64,000 bases of DNA from Candidatus Intricatilinea gracilis (GCA_016702605.1 JADJDQ010000007.1:178031-242030), one strand, 5' to 3'; shown: positions 53,477 through 61,888, counted from the first letter of the stretch. The notes: generated from the sequence alone by a model not told the origin. Numbers and translations: made by a program.

Positions 53477-54694
53477 ATGGACGATTTCACTTCCCCCTGC
53501 CCGAGTCTTGCTGTTGCGGCGACCGCTGCGCCCGATCGACAACGCCGCATGCTGATGTTCGCCCTGGCCACCAGCGGCCTGGTGGGTGCGTGTGGCGGCG
53601 GCGGATCGACTCCCACCGACCCGACCAGCGGATCGCCCGGACCTTTGCCCAGCCCGACACCAACTCCAACACCGCGGCCATCACCGACGCCAACGCCTAC
53701 CCCGACACCAACTCCGACACCAACCCCCACGCCCACACCTACCCCCAGTCCGACGCCGACACCTACTCCGACGCCGAGCCCGACGTCGAACTTCAGCGTC
53801 GCCTCCCTCGGCGCAGGCGCATCACTCAACGGCGCACGAGCCTTTCCGGCCAGCAACGCGTGGAACACCGACATCTCTGGCGAAGCGGTCGACCCGGCGT
53901 CGGACGCACTCATCGCCAGCATCGGCACGGGCACCGGCCTGCATGCCGACTTCGGCGCCGGCCTGTACAACGGCGGGCCGATCGGCATCCCCTACATCGT
54001 GGTGGCGGGCACACAGGCCAAGGTGGCCATCAACTTCACCGCCTACGGCGACGAAAGTGACCCCGGCCCCTACCCCGTGCCGGCCAGCGCGCCGATCGAA
54101 GGTGGCGCAGCCAGCACCGGCGACCGCCATGTGCTGGTGATCGACCGCGACAACGACCGGCTCTATGAGTTGGCCGTGGCGCGCCCCAATGCCAACGGCA
54201 GCTGGAACGCCGATTGCGGCGCCGTGTTCGACCTGGCCAGCAACACCGTGCGCCCCGGCGGACAACCCGGCTGGACCAGCGCCGATGCAGCCGGCCTGCC
54301 CATCTTCCCCGGCCTGGCCCGCTACGAAGAGGCCGCACTAGGCCCCGGTGGCATCCAGCATGCGCTGCGCTTCACCGTGTCCACCACCCGGCGCGCCTAT
54401 GTGCCACCGGCCACGCATTGGGCCAGCAGCAACACCAGCGCCAACGTGCCACCCATGGGCATGCGGGTGCGGCTCAAGGCGAGCTACGTGATTCCGGCCG
54501 GTTTCTCCAAAGAGACCCGCGCCATCCTGCAGGCCATGAAGACCTACGGCCTGATCCTGGCCGACAACGGCAGCAACTGGTTCATCAGCGGCGCCCCCGA
54601 CGAGCGGTGGAACAACAGCGCGCTGAGCAGTGAACTCTCGCTGGTCAAGGGCAGCAACTTCGAGGTGGTCAGGATGTCGGGGCTGGTGACGTAA
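53477..54694 (+). CDS. Lipoprotein with Pro-Thr repeat stalk and unknown exported domain
   Basis: A 405-residue exported lipoprotein. The signal ends in the lipobox LVGAC, followed by GGGG. A Pro-Thr dipeptide-repeat stalk (about residues 45-105) lifts a ~295-residue globular domain off the membrane. That domain opens AFPASNAWNTDISG, contains VLVIDRDNDRLYELA and HALRFTVSTTRRAYVPPATHWA, and ends WFISGAPDERWNN. I have seen this domain in other bacterial secreted proteins but know no function. The ATG at 53477 begins ~23 residues before the hydrophobic core. Confidence 0.8.
   Translation: MDDFTSPCPSLAVAATAAPDRQRRMLMFALATSGLVGACGGGGSTPTDPTSGSPGPLPSPTPTPTPRPSPTPTPTPTPTPTPTPTPTPTPSPTPTPTPTPSPTSNFSVASLGAGASLNGARAFPASNAWNTDISGEAVDPASDALIASIGTGTGLHADFGAGLYNGGPIGIPYIVVAGTQAKVAINFTAYGDESDPGPYPVPASAPIEGGAASTGDRHVLVIDRDNDRLYELAVARPNANGSWNADCGAVFDLASNTVRPGGQPGWTSADAAGLPIFPGLARYEEAALGPGGIQHALRFTVSTTRRAYVPPATHWASSNTSANVPPMGMRVRLKASYVIPAGFSKETRAILQAMKTYGLILADNGSNWFISGAPDERWNNSALSSELSLVKGSNFEVVRMSGLVT
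53641..53790 (+). repeat. Pro-Thr coding minisatellite
   Basis: About 150 bases of imperfect 6-base units (CCGACA / CCAACT / CCGACG types) encoding Pro-Thr dipeptides in the lipoprotein stalk. The unit CCCGACACCAACTCC occurs twice nearly intact. Length is likely to vary between strains by slippage. Confidence 0.8.
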
Positions 54695-54855
54695 CAGCAC
54701 CACGCACCACACGTCGATCCAGGCGGCGGAGCGGTCTATCGACAGCGGTGGTGCCACGCCACCAACAGGCCGCGCTGGCGGCGTCTTCGGCCTGTCGCCG
54801 CTGTAGACACAATATGAATCGTGCGCTGGCCTGCCTATGTCCGGAGTAATGGCGA

Positions 54856-54910
54856 GGTATTGATCGAGTATGTGTGGGGTATGGGTTAGGTATCTGTAAG
54901 GTATCTCCGG
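54856..54910 (+). repeat. Five direct repeats at exact 11-bp spacing
   Basis: The pentamer (G/A)GTAT starts at 54856, 54867, 54878, 54889 and 54900, always 11 bases apart, with variable 6-base spacers. Weaker matches continue the phase at 54845 (AGTAA) and 54911 (GGTTG). An 11-bp direct-repeat pitch is the pattern bound by OmpR/PhoB-family response regulators lying along one face of the helix. The distance to the start codon at 55197 is about 290 bases. Confidence 0.75.
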
Positions 54911-55089
54911 GGTTGTCGATCCCGGTTGCGTCATTTGTCGGGTTTGATGCGCTTACTGCCTTTCTCTGACGCTGCCCTGACAATAACTCGTGTCGCCCGC
55001 GGTGGCTTCGACATACCCTCTGGCGCCGGTGCCTAACTTCGGCGGCCGGGCGATGAGTTCCGCCCGAAAAGCCGCAATGACCACATGTT

Positions 55090-55103
55090 TTGACATCGAT
55101 CAA
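55090..55103 (+). promoter_or_regulatory. FNR/ANR-type binding site
   Basis: TTGACATCGATCAA matches the FNR consensus TTGAT-N4-ATCAA at 9 of 10 defined positions. It lies 94 bases before the start of the operon. A low-oxygen activator role suits the redox proteins encoded downstream. No convincing -10 was found at the ideal distance. Confidence 0.65.
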
Positions 55104-55196
55104 TAGCTATTCTGTGGGGGTCTGGGCGGATCGGTATCGACTTTTCTGGAATTCGGTTACTTTCGAGCAAGCTATTTCTCGAACCAGAGGACAACC

Positions 55197-56291
55197 GTGA
55201 CCACTAATGTGAATCCCCCTGCCGGCGCGGCCGAGCAGCCCTGCGCGGGTTGCCAGATGCCGCCTGCATCCGCAGATCCTGCCAAGGCTGTCACACCGCC
55301 GCCGTCGCGCCGCAACTTTCTGCGCTCGGGTGGCATGCTGAGTGTGTCGTCGCTGATGGGCACGGCTGCGTTGATGGCGCCGACCGGCGAGGCGAAAGCG
55401 GCCACCGAATGGGCCGAACACTTCCAGAAGAACTATCGCCTGATGACGCAGGAGGAAAAGGCAGAGGCGCGTGTCCGGCTCGAGAGAAGATATTCCGACG
55501 AATACAGCAAGAAGGTTGCCGTGGATACTACCGAGGCTCAGCCCGGTGTACTCATGGGTTATGCCCTCAATATCCGAAAATGTATCGGCTGCCGCCGCTG
55601 CGTGAAAGCCTGTGTGGCCGAAAACAACCAGTCGCGTGGTTCGCGGCCGGGTGAACGGATCGAATGGATCCAGGTGCTGCGGATGGAACGTGGTGAATTC
55701 GCCAAGGACAAGATGAACCAGGGCTACCCTGAAGGATTGGGTATCCAGGTGGGCGGCAATGCCTATAGCCCGGCCGGCCAGGTGCTCGAAGGTCAATACT
55801 TCTACGAGCCCAAGGCGGTGCCCGAGAAGGATGCCAACTACATGCCGATCGCCTGCATGCAGTGTGAGAAGCCGCCTTGCGTCAAGGTCTGCCCGGTACG
55901 CACCACCTACCGCGAGGCCGACGGCCCGGTGGTGATCGACTACAACTGGTGCATCGGCTGCAAGATGTGCATGAATGCCTGCCCCTACTGGGCACGCCGC
56001 TTCAACCTCACCACGCCGGTGTTGCCCAAGGAGGAGATGAACCCGGTGACGCACTACCTGGGCAACCGCCCGCGCATGCGCGGCGTCGTCGAGAAGTGCC
56101 ACTGGTGTCTGCAGCGCACCCGTCACGGTCGTTACCCGGCCTGTGTCGAGGTCTGCCCGGTCGGCGCACGCAAGTTCGGCAACCTGCTCGACCCGGAAAG
56201 TGAAGTGAGCAAGGTCCTCGAGCGCAAGAACGTGTTCCGGCTCAAGGCCGAACTCAACACCTTCCCCAAATTCTTCTATTTCTACGATTGA
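55197..56291 (+). CDS. Tat-exported ferredoxin subunit with four [4Fe-4S] clusters
   Basis: A 364-residue NrfC/TtrB/PhsB-like electron-transfer protein. The Tat motif is S37-R-R-N-F-L42 with a hydrophobic core to about 68. Sixteen cluster cysteines fall in four groups: C129/132/135/139, C220/223/228/232, C252/255/258/262 and C301/304/316/320. It should carry electrons in the periplasm between the NrfD-like membrane protein and a partner. The start is GTG 55197 after AGAGGA. The N-terminus before the Tat motif is unusually long and has a CAGC pair. Confidence 0.92.
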   Translation: MTTNVNPPAGAAEQPCAGCQMPPASADPAKAVTPPPSRRNFLRSGGMLSVSSLMGTAALMAPTGEAKAATEWAEHFQKNYRLMTQEEKAEARVRLERRYSDEYSKKVAVDTTEAQPGVLMGYALNIRKCIGCRRCVKACVAENNQSRGSRPGERIEWIQVLRMERGEFAKDKMNQGYPEGLGIQVGGNAYSPAGQVLEGQYFYEPKAVPEKDANYMPIACMQCEKPPCVKVCPVRTTYREADGPVVIDYNWCIGCKMCMNACPYWARRFNLTTPVLPKEEMNPVTHYLGNRPRMRGVVEKCHWCLQRTRHGRYPACVEVCPVGARKFGNLLDPESEVSKVLERKNVFRLKAELNTFPKFFYFYD

Positions 56292-56302
56292 GGAGCCGGG
56301 CT

Positions 56303-57523
56303 GTGTTCACCCGATTTGTTCTGGATTACACGCGCTACGTGCTCAAGGGCGGCACGAAGTTCTATGCGTGGATGGGCCTGCTGGCGCTGCTCATCGTGGG
56401 CATGCTCTATGTGTACTTTCTTCAAAACACCGAGGGCCTGATCGTCACCGGTCTGACCAGCCAGATCCACGATGGCCTGTACCTGGCCAACCTGGTGTTT
56501 CTGGTCGGCGTGGCGGCGGGCGCTGTCACCATCGTCTTTCCGGCCTATGTGTATCACCATGAGGGCATGCACAAGGTGACCGTGCTGGGCGAGATGCTGG
56601 CCATCTCCGCCGTGATCATGGTGATGATGTTCGTCTTCGCCCATATGGGGCGGCCCGAGCGCTTGTGGCACATGATCCCGCCGTTCGGCATCTACAGCTT
56701 CTCGTCCATGCTCGGCTGGGACGTGATGGTGCTCAATGGCTACCTGATCCTCAACGCCGTCGTCGGCTTCTGGTACCTGTACTCGAAGTACACGGGCAAG
56801 CCGGTGAACAAGAAGATCTTCATGCCGCTGGTGTACATCTCGATCGTGTGGGCGCTGTCGATCCACACCGTCACGGCCTTCCTGCTGGCCACCAACCCGT
56901 CTCGTCCGATGTGGTTCCACAGCATGATGCCGATCCGGTTCATCGCGACCGCCTTTGCGGCCGGTCCCGCATTGATCATCATCGCCTTCCTCATCATCCG
57001 CAAGAACACCAAGTTCTGGATCGACGACAGCGCCATCAAGCTGCTGGCCACCATCGTCACCTGGTGCCTGGGCATCGCGATCTTCCTCACGCTGTCCGAG
57101 GTGGTGATCGAACTGTATGCGCGCACCGAACATGCCAACGGCCTGTACTACCTCATGTTCGGCCTGCATGGCCTGACGGCGCTGGTGCCCTGGTTCTGGA
57201 GTTCGGTGGCGCTGATGCTGGTGTCCTTCGTGCTGTTGCTGATGCCGTCCTTCCGCAACAACATGTCCAGGCTGCCCATCGTCTGTGCCATGGCCTTTGC
57301 CGGCATCTGGATCGAAAAGGGCATGGGCCTGGTGGTCCCGGGCTTCATCCCGACGCCCATCGGCGAAGTCACCGAGTACTACCCGACCTTCGTGGAGTGG
57401 CTGATGACGCTCGGCATCTGGGCCTTCGGGTTCTTCATCCTGACCATCCTGCTCAAGGGCGCCATCGGCATCCTGGTGGGTGACATCAAGTTCGGCGCCC
57501 CCACGGCCGTCGCGGCGAAGTGA
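56303..57523 (+). CDS. NrfD/PsrC-family membrane quinol-interacting subunit
   Basis: A 406-residue membrane protein with about nine to ten helices, of the NrfD/PsrC/ACIII type that exchanges electrons between the quinone pool and the periplasmic ferredoxin. Visible features include GLYLANLVFLVGVAAGAVTI, MGRPERLWHMIPP and SIHTVTAFLLATNPSRPMW. GTG 56303 was chosen because AGGAG lies 8 bases upstream. It is 11 bases after the ferredoxin gene, so co-transcribed. Confidence 0.9.
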   Translation: MFTRFVLDYTRYVLKGGTKFYAWMGLLALLIVGMLYVYFLQNTEGLIVTGLTSQIHDGLYLANLVFLVGVAAGAVTIVFPAYVYHHEGMHKVTVLGEMLAISAVIMVMMFVFAHMGRPERLWHMIPPFGIYSFSSMLGWDVMVLNGYLILNAVVGFWYLYSKYTGKPVNKKIFMPLVYISIVWALSIHTVTAFLLATNPSRPMWFHSMMPIRFIATAFAAGPALIIIAFLIIRKNTKFWIDDSAIKLLATIVTWCLGIAIFLTLSEVVIELYARTEHANGLYYLMFGLHGLTALVPWFWSSVALMLVSFVLLLMPSFRNNMSRLPIVCAMAFAGIWIEKGMGLVVPGFIPTPIGEVTEYYPTFVEWLMTLGIWAFGFFILTILLKGAIGILVGDIKFGAPTAVAAK

Positions 57524-57533
57524 GGTGACGACC

Positions 57534-58385
57534 ATGAAGCGAATTGCCATTCCCGCCATCGTCGTGGCCCTGCTGTCCGGCGTGTTGATGACGGTGCTTG
57601 CCCAGAACACCACGAAGGGTGCCGAAGCCGCCGCGCCGGCCGCGGCCGCCGCGTCCGCCGCTGCCGAGCCTCCTGCAGAAGTGATCTGTTTCGAAAGCCG
57701 CAAGGGCGCCACCGAGGTGACCCAGCGCGAACTCAAACCCGGCTGGCCCAACGTCAAGTGTTCACCCAAGACCGGCGCCGCGCTGTGGTACGGCGACCCG
57801 TACGACGGCACCGTGCCTATGGGCAAGATGCCGCTGATGGAGGGCATCCCCGAGGGCAACGCGGTGGTCAAGCCGCGCACAGCCAAGCTCAACCTGTACC
57901 CGATGTGCGGCGTGGCCTGCCACAACGGCGTGGGCCCCACGTTCAGCCCGCCGACCTTGCCCAAGGACAAGAAGCCCACCGCCACCCCGACGATGGCGGC
58001 GATGGTTCCGGACCTGGCCAACCTGCAGCACGGCCGAGGCCGCGTCTGGTGTCTCGATTGCCACCACACGACCAAGCGCAACATGCTGGTCGACCACTTC
58101 GGTGATCCGATCAGCATGGACCAGCCGCAGCTGTTGTGCGGCAAGTGCCATGGCGACAAGCTGCGCGACTGGCGCGACGGCATCCACGGCAAACGCATCG
58201 GTGACTTCACCAGCACGGGCAAGAAGCGCTGGTTCACCTGCACCGAATGCCACAACCCGCACAATGTGCAGGACGGTGAGCGCAACAAGGGCTTCATCCA
58301 GCTCGAGCCCGAATCGCCGCCGCAATTGCCCAAGGGCTTCACGGATGCCAAGTTCGAACTGACGCATCCGATACCGCAGCACTGA
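57534..58385 (+). CDS. Exported four-heme cytochrome c with one CX3CH site
   Basis: A 283-residue periplasmic cytochrome. A signal-like hydrophobic segment (5-23) is followed by an Ala-rich linker. Canonical heme sites are C173LDCH, C202GKCH and C236TECH. A fourth site at C125 reads C-G-V-A-C-H, i.e. CX3CH rather than CX2CH. The many other His residues could be distal ligands. It probably receives electrons from the ferredoxin/NrfD pair. AGGTGA precedes ATG 57534. Confidence 0.87.
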   Translation: MKRIAIPAIVVALLSGVLMTVLAQNTTKGAEAAAPAAAAASAAAEPPAEVICFESRKGATEVTQRELKPGWPNVKCSPKTGAALWYGDPYDGTVPMGKMPLMEGIPEGNAVVKPRTAKLNLYPMCGVACHNGVGPTFSPPTLPKDKKPTATPTMAAMVPDLANLQHGRGRVWCLDCHHTTKRNMLVDHFGDPISMDQPQLLCGKCHGDKLRDWRDGIHGKRIGDFTSTGKKRWFTCTECHNPHNVQDGERNKGFIQLEPESPPQLPKGFTDAKFELTHPIPQH

Positions 58386-58849
58386 TGAGTGATCCAAACG
58401 AGCAAGCCGAGCCCGATCCAAGCCCGGATGAAAAGCCCGACCAGCAGCCCGAACGGGGCGATCCCACCTGGGTCGCCCCGGCACTGACCCTGGATGACAA
58501 GACCCGCAACGTCGGCAAGACGCAGGTCTTCTTCGGGCCGCCGCTGGCCAAACTCACCGAAGGGCAGAAGAACACCCTGCTGATCAGCGGCAAGCTCAAC
58601 CGCACGGCCGAGCGTTACCTCGAACTGCTGCGGTACCACGGCCTCGAGCTCAGCGAGCCCGAGCGCCAGTGCCTGGCGCATATCTGCCACATCGGCTTCA
58701 TGTCGCCGCTCGAGATACGCGAGTTGCCCATGGAGGTCGAACTCACACGTTTCGAGTGTGAGGGTCTGGACAAGCCGGCATTGGCGGCCAAACTCAAGGC
58801 CGCGAATTTTGCCGATCTGGTGGCTGTTGTCGAATCACTGGGGTTTTGA
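58385..58849 (+). CDS. Unknown protein of the NrfD-type operon
   Basis: A 154-residue soluble protein. The first ~30 residues are acidic, Pro/Glu/Asp-rich and disordered. The remainder is helical, with QVFFGPPLAKLTEGQKNTLL and RLTRF-type segments and two Cys (CLAHICHIGF). The ATG overlaps the cytochrome stop (TGATG) and its own stop abuts the hemerythrin-like start (TGAGTG). No family is recognised; by position it may be a maturation or regulatory factor for the redox complex. Confidence 0.7.
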   Translation: MSDPNEQAEPDPSPDEKPDQQPERGDPTWVAPALTLDDKTRNVGKTQVFFGPPLAKLTEGQKNTLLISGKLNRTAERYLELLRYHGLELSEPERQCLAHICHIGFMSPLEIRELPMEVELTRFECEGLDKPALAAKLKAANFADLVAVVESLGF

Positions 58850-59323
58850 GTGGAATCACATTGCGGACAAGACGACGATCAATTGCCGACCATGCGCGCC
58901 GCCTGGGAGGCGCAGTTCGGCACCGGCCATGAGCTCATCGATGCGCAGCACCAGGGCCTGCTGACCCAGTGCAATCTGCTGGCCGACCTGTGCGACCAGG
59001 CCAATGCCTGCAGCTGTTCGGGTGCCCATGCCGAAGCAGGCGCACGCGCCTTCGACCAGGCCTACGAACAGCTCAAGGTACTGGCGCGTGTGCATTTCGA
59101 GGCCGAGGCCGCGCTGCTGGCCGACGCCGGCTATCCCGAGCTCGAAGACCACCAGTTCGAGTGCGACGAGTTCGACTACCTCGGCGCCGAGATCGTCACG
59201 GCCGAGAACTTCTCTCGTGTCGAGTTGCAGCGGTTTCTGACGCTCTGGTGTGTCGGCCACGTTTCGGTGGCCGCAGCCCAGCACGGCAGCTACCTGGCCG
59301 GTTGCGACGCCGCGCCGGCCTGA
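58850..59323 (+). CDS. Hemerythrin-like protein with two iron ligands replaced
   Basis: A 157-residue four-helix protein of the bacteriohemerythrin family. Expected ligands H34 (IDAQH), H82 and E86 (HFEAE), H101 and H137 are present. The second His of the HxxxH pair is Cys (C105) and the C-terminal Asp is Ala (A142). It also has an inserted CSCSG segment. A classical O2-binding di-iron site is therefore doubtful; a mononuclear or thiolate site, or loss of metal, is possible. GTG start directly after the previous stop. Its 3' end overlaps the convergent decarboxylase gene by 34 bases. Confidence 0.8.
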   Translation: MESHCGQDDDQLPTMRAAWEAQFGTGHELIDAQHQGLLTQCNLLADLCDQANACSCSGAHAEAGARAFDQAYEQLKVLARVHFEAEAALLADAGYPELEDHQFECDEFDYLGAEIVTAENFSRVELQRFLTLWCVGHVSVAAAQHGSYLAGCDAAPA

Positions 59324-61029
59324 TCGGGCATCGACACCCGCTTGACCGCGTTGACGAAGCGCGACAGCGTGGGTGACAACACACCGGGCTCGATGCGGAT
59401 GTCGAGCAGCTGAAAGCGCCCGCGTGTGGCGTGCGCCTTGGCCAGTGCGGCCACCAGCTCGGCCGTGGTGTTCACCACATGGCCGTCGCCCCCCATGCCG
59501 GCGGCCATGGAGGCAAAGTCCCAGCGCGCCAGGTCGTTGAACTTCGCGTTGGGCTCGAAGGCACGCAGCATCTCCCAGCTGGCGTTGTTGAGCACCAGCA
59601 CGATGGGGTCGCAGCCGCACTGCGCCGCGTTGCCCAGCTCCCAGCCGGTCATCTGGAAGGCACCGTCGCCCACCATCACGATGGGGCGTTGGCCGGTCGC
59701 CACCTGCACGCCGATGCCGGCCGGCACGCCGTAACCCATGGTGGCGTAATAACCCGGTGCCACCAGGGTGGTCTGGTCGATGTCCATGGCGGTGAACAGG
59801 CAATCGCCGATGTCGCTGGCCAGCGGCATGGGGCCATGCTGGCGAAACAGCGCGTTGACGGCGGCCGCGATGTCGTGGGGCTGCACGGCCGAGTGGTCGC
59901 CGCCGTGCGCGGTGACTGCCGCGCTGGCGTCACCGGCCGATGAACCGGCCGATGTGCCGGCCGCGGAGCTGGCCGTGTCGCTGGCCGAACTGCTGCCCGC
60001 GGCGTGGCGGGCGGCTGGAGCTGCGGCGGACCGGTCGACCGGTGCGACACGTTCCAGCAGCGCGTCGATGAGGGCCGCGATCGGCAGCTCGTGATAGACA
60101 TGGTGGCCCATGTGCACGTTGCCGTCATACACCTGGATCGTGCTGCGCATGTCGATACGTTTGGCCGACACGGCAAAGTTGGTGTCGGACACGATCACAC
60201 CCATCAGCAGCAGGCCGTCGGACTGCTCGACCAGTTCACTCACCGCCTGGTCGCCGGCCAGGCCGATGTAGGTGCCGGCCAGTTGCACGTCGGCCTGGGC
60301 CAGCAGGCCACGGCCCATGAAACTCGTCACCACCGGGATGGCCAGGCGACGCGCCAGCTCGGCGATGCGCGCCTCGAGCGCGTAACGCCGCACCTCGACA
60401 CCCACCATCAACACCGGCCGGGCGGCGGACTTCAACCGGGCCAGCAACTCGTCGGCACAGGCCGCCAGGCGTTGCTCGTCGGGCGCGACCTGTTGGGTGG
60501 CAGGCACCGTGCCGCAGGGCTTGCCCGGCATGTCGCGCGGTATCTCGAGGTAGACCGGGCGCGAGCGCGTCAGCGCGGCGTCGAGCACCCGCGCGATCTG
60601 CTCGGGCGCCTTGGCCGCGTCATCCAGTCGGGCGCGGTCGACGGTGAGTTCTTCGTACAAGCGCCACTGCGAGTCGAGTGTCTTGACCTGATGGTGCAGC
60701 AAGAGGCCGCTGCTGGCCTCGTGTGCCGCCGGCGCACCCGACAGCACCACCAGCGGCACCCGTTCGGCATAGGCCCCGGCCACGGTGTTGACCAGGTTGA
60801 AGGCGCCGGCGCCGTAGGTGACCGCCGCGACCCCCAGTCCACCACGCGCACGTGCCGCCGCGTCGGCCGCGAAACCCACGCCGGGCTCGTGCGACAGCGT
60901 CACCAGCGGCAGCAGTGCGCAGCGTTCGATCTCGCGAAACAGCGGCAGCGCGAAGTCGCCGGGGATGCCGAAGATCTCGGTTGCGCCTCGGGCTTTCAGT
61001 GCCTGCAGCAGGCTCTCGGTGAGGTTCAT
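59290..61029 (-). CDS. TPP-dependent 2-keto acid decarboxylase (indole/phenylpyruvate type)
   Basis: A 579-residue thiamine-diphosphate enzyme. The N-terminal Glu is in TLSHEPGVGFAADA, the TPP/Mg motif is GDGAFQMTGWELGN ending in LVLNNASWE, and the opening FGIPGDFALPLF fits indolepyruvate/phenylpyruvate decarboxylases (IpdC/PpdC), which give arylacetaldehydes in indole- or phenylacetate synthesis. Between the middle and C-terminal domains is an unusual ~50-residue Ala/Ser-rich insert (about 328-375). The ATG at 61029 was chosen because AGGAG lies 7 bases upstream. It is convergent and overlapping with the hemerythrin-like gene. Confidence 0.87.
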   Translation of the reverse strand: MNLTESLLQALKARGATEIFGIPGDFALPLFREIERCALLPLVTLSHEPGVGFAADAAARARGGLGVAAVTYGAGAFNLVNTVAGAYAERVPLVVLSGAPAAHEASSGLLLHHQVKTLDSQWRLYEELTVDRARLDDAAKAPEQIARVLDAALTRSRPVYLEIPRDMPGKPCGTVPATQQVAPDEQRLAACADELLARLKSAARPVLMVGVEVRRYALEARIAELARRLAIPVVTSFMGRGLLAQADVQLAGTYIGLAGDQAVSELVEQSDGLLLMGVIVSDTNFAVSAKRIDMRSTIQVYDGNVHMGHHVYHELPIAALIDALLERVAPVDRSAAAPAARHAAGSSSASDTASSAAGTSAGSSAGDASAAVTAHGGDHSAVQPHDIAAAVNALFRQHGPMPLASDIGDCLFTAMDIDQTTLVAPGYYATMGYGVPAGIGVQVATGQRPIVMVGDGAFQMTGWELGNAAQCGCDPIVLVLNNASWEMLRAFEPNAKFNDLARWDFASMAAGMGGDGHVVNTTAELVAALAKAHATRGRFQLLDIRIEPGVLSPTLSRFVNAVKRVSMPDQAGAASQPAR

Positions 61030-61188
61030 GGTCACGCTCCTGGGTGATGGCGCTCCCGGCGCCGGGCGACGCGGATGCTAGCCCTGGCAGGCCAGGCCGG
61101 ATGTGTCATTGCTTCGGCGAGCCCGCTACGATGTGCCGCGACCCGCAGCAGACAGTCTGCCGCCAGCGAATGTCCAGCCCACCCGACC

Positions 61189-61806
61189 ATGCACATCGCC
61201 ATCCTCACCTTCGACGGCTACAACGAGCTCGACTCGTTCATTGCCCTGGGCATCCTCAACCGCGTCAAGAAGCCGGGCTGGCGGGTCTCGATCGCCAGTC
61301 CGACTGCACAAGTCAGGTCGATGAACGGTGTGGTCGTGCAGGCTCAGGTCGACCTTCATGAAGCCAGCGCTGCCGATGTCGTGCTGGTCGGCAGTGGCAT
61401 GGCCACCCGCGAGGTGGTGGCTGATGTCGACCTGATGGCGCAGCTGCAACTGGACCCGGCGCGCCAGCTGCTGGGTGCGCAGTGCTCGGGCACCCTGGTG
61501 CTGGCCAGGCTCGGGCTGCTGGGCGACCTGCCGGCCTGCACCGACCTGCTCACCAGGCCCTGGGTCGAAGCCGCCGGCGTGGCCGTGCTGAACCAGCCCT
61601 TCGTCGCCCGCGGCAATGTGGCGACTGCAGGTGGCTGCCTGGCCTCGCAGTACCTGGCCGCCTGGGTCATTGCCCGTGTCGAAGGGGTGGACGCCGCACG
61701 CAGCGCCATGCACTACGTGGCGCCGGTGGGCGAGAAGGATGACTACGTCGAGCGGGCGATGCGCAACATCACGCCGCATCTGCCGGTGTCGACCATGTGC
61801 GGCTGA
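61189..61806 (+). CDS. DJ-1/PfpI-family protein
   Basis: A 205-residue DJ-1/PfpI superfamily protein. The conserved Glu is E13 in YNELD and the nucleophile-elbow Cys is C99 in GAQCSGTLVLA. The usual 'H' following the Cys is Ser. Relatives include isocyanide hydratase-like and glyoxalase/deglycase-like proteins; the reaction is not assignable. The gene is divergent from the decarboxylase, with 159 bases between that likely hold both promoters. Confidence 0.85.
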   Translation: MHIAILTFDGYNELDSFIALGILNRVKKPGWRVSIASPTAQVRSMNGVVVQAQVDLHEASAADVVLVGSGMATREVVADVDLMAQLQLDPARQLLGAQCSGTLVLARLGLLGDLPACTDLLTRPWVEAAGVAVLNQPFVARGNVATAGGCLASQYLAAWVIARVEGVDAARSAMHYVAPVGEKDDYVERAMRNITPHLPVSTMCG

Positions 61807-61888
61807 GTCAACCGGCGGCAACCACTACCCGGCCTGCACACAGGCGGCGCCGTCGACCGCGGCCGAGCCCGAGCGTTCGGCGCATCGC

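Larger units (their letters stand above)
54695..55196. promoter_or_regulatory. 500-bp regulatory interval of the NrfD-type operon
   Basis: No gene is convincing here. The interval holds five phased direct repeats (54856-54904), an FNR-type site (55090-55103) and, at the right end, AGAGGA as ribosome site for the GTG at 55197. It is longer than almost every other gap in the window, which fits a multi-input promoter. Confidence 0.6.

Noticed and set aside
53641..53790. Possible CRISPR or iteron array
   Set aside because: The 6-base units are codon repeats for Pro-Thr inside an intact lipoprotein gene, with no spacers.
56282..58690. Open frame of 802 codons on the minus strand
   Set aside because: It is antisense to the NrfD-like and cytochrome genes; the His/Asp/Gly-rich peptide is an artefact.
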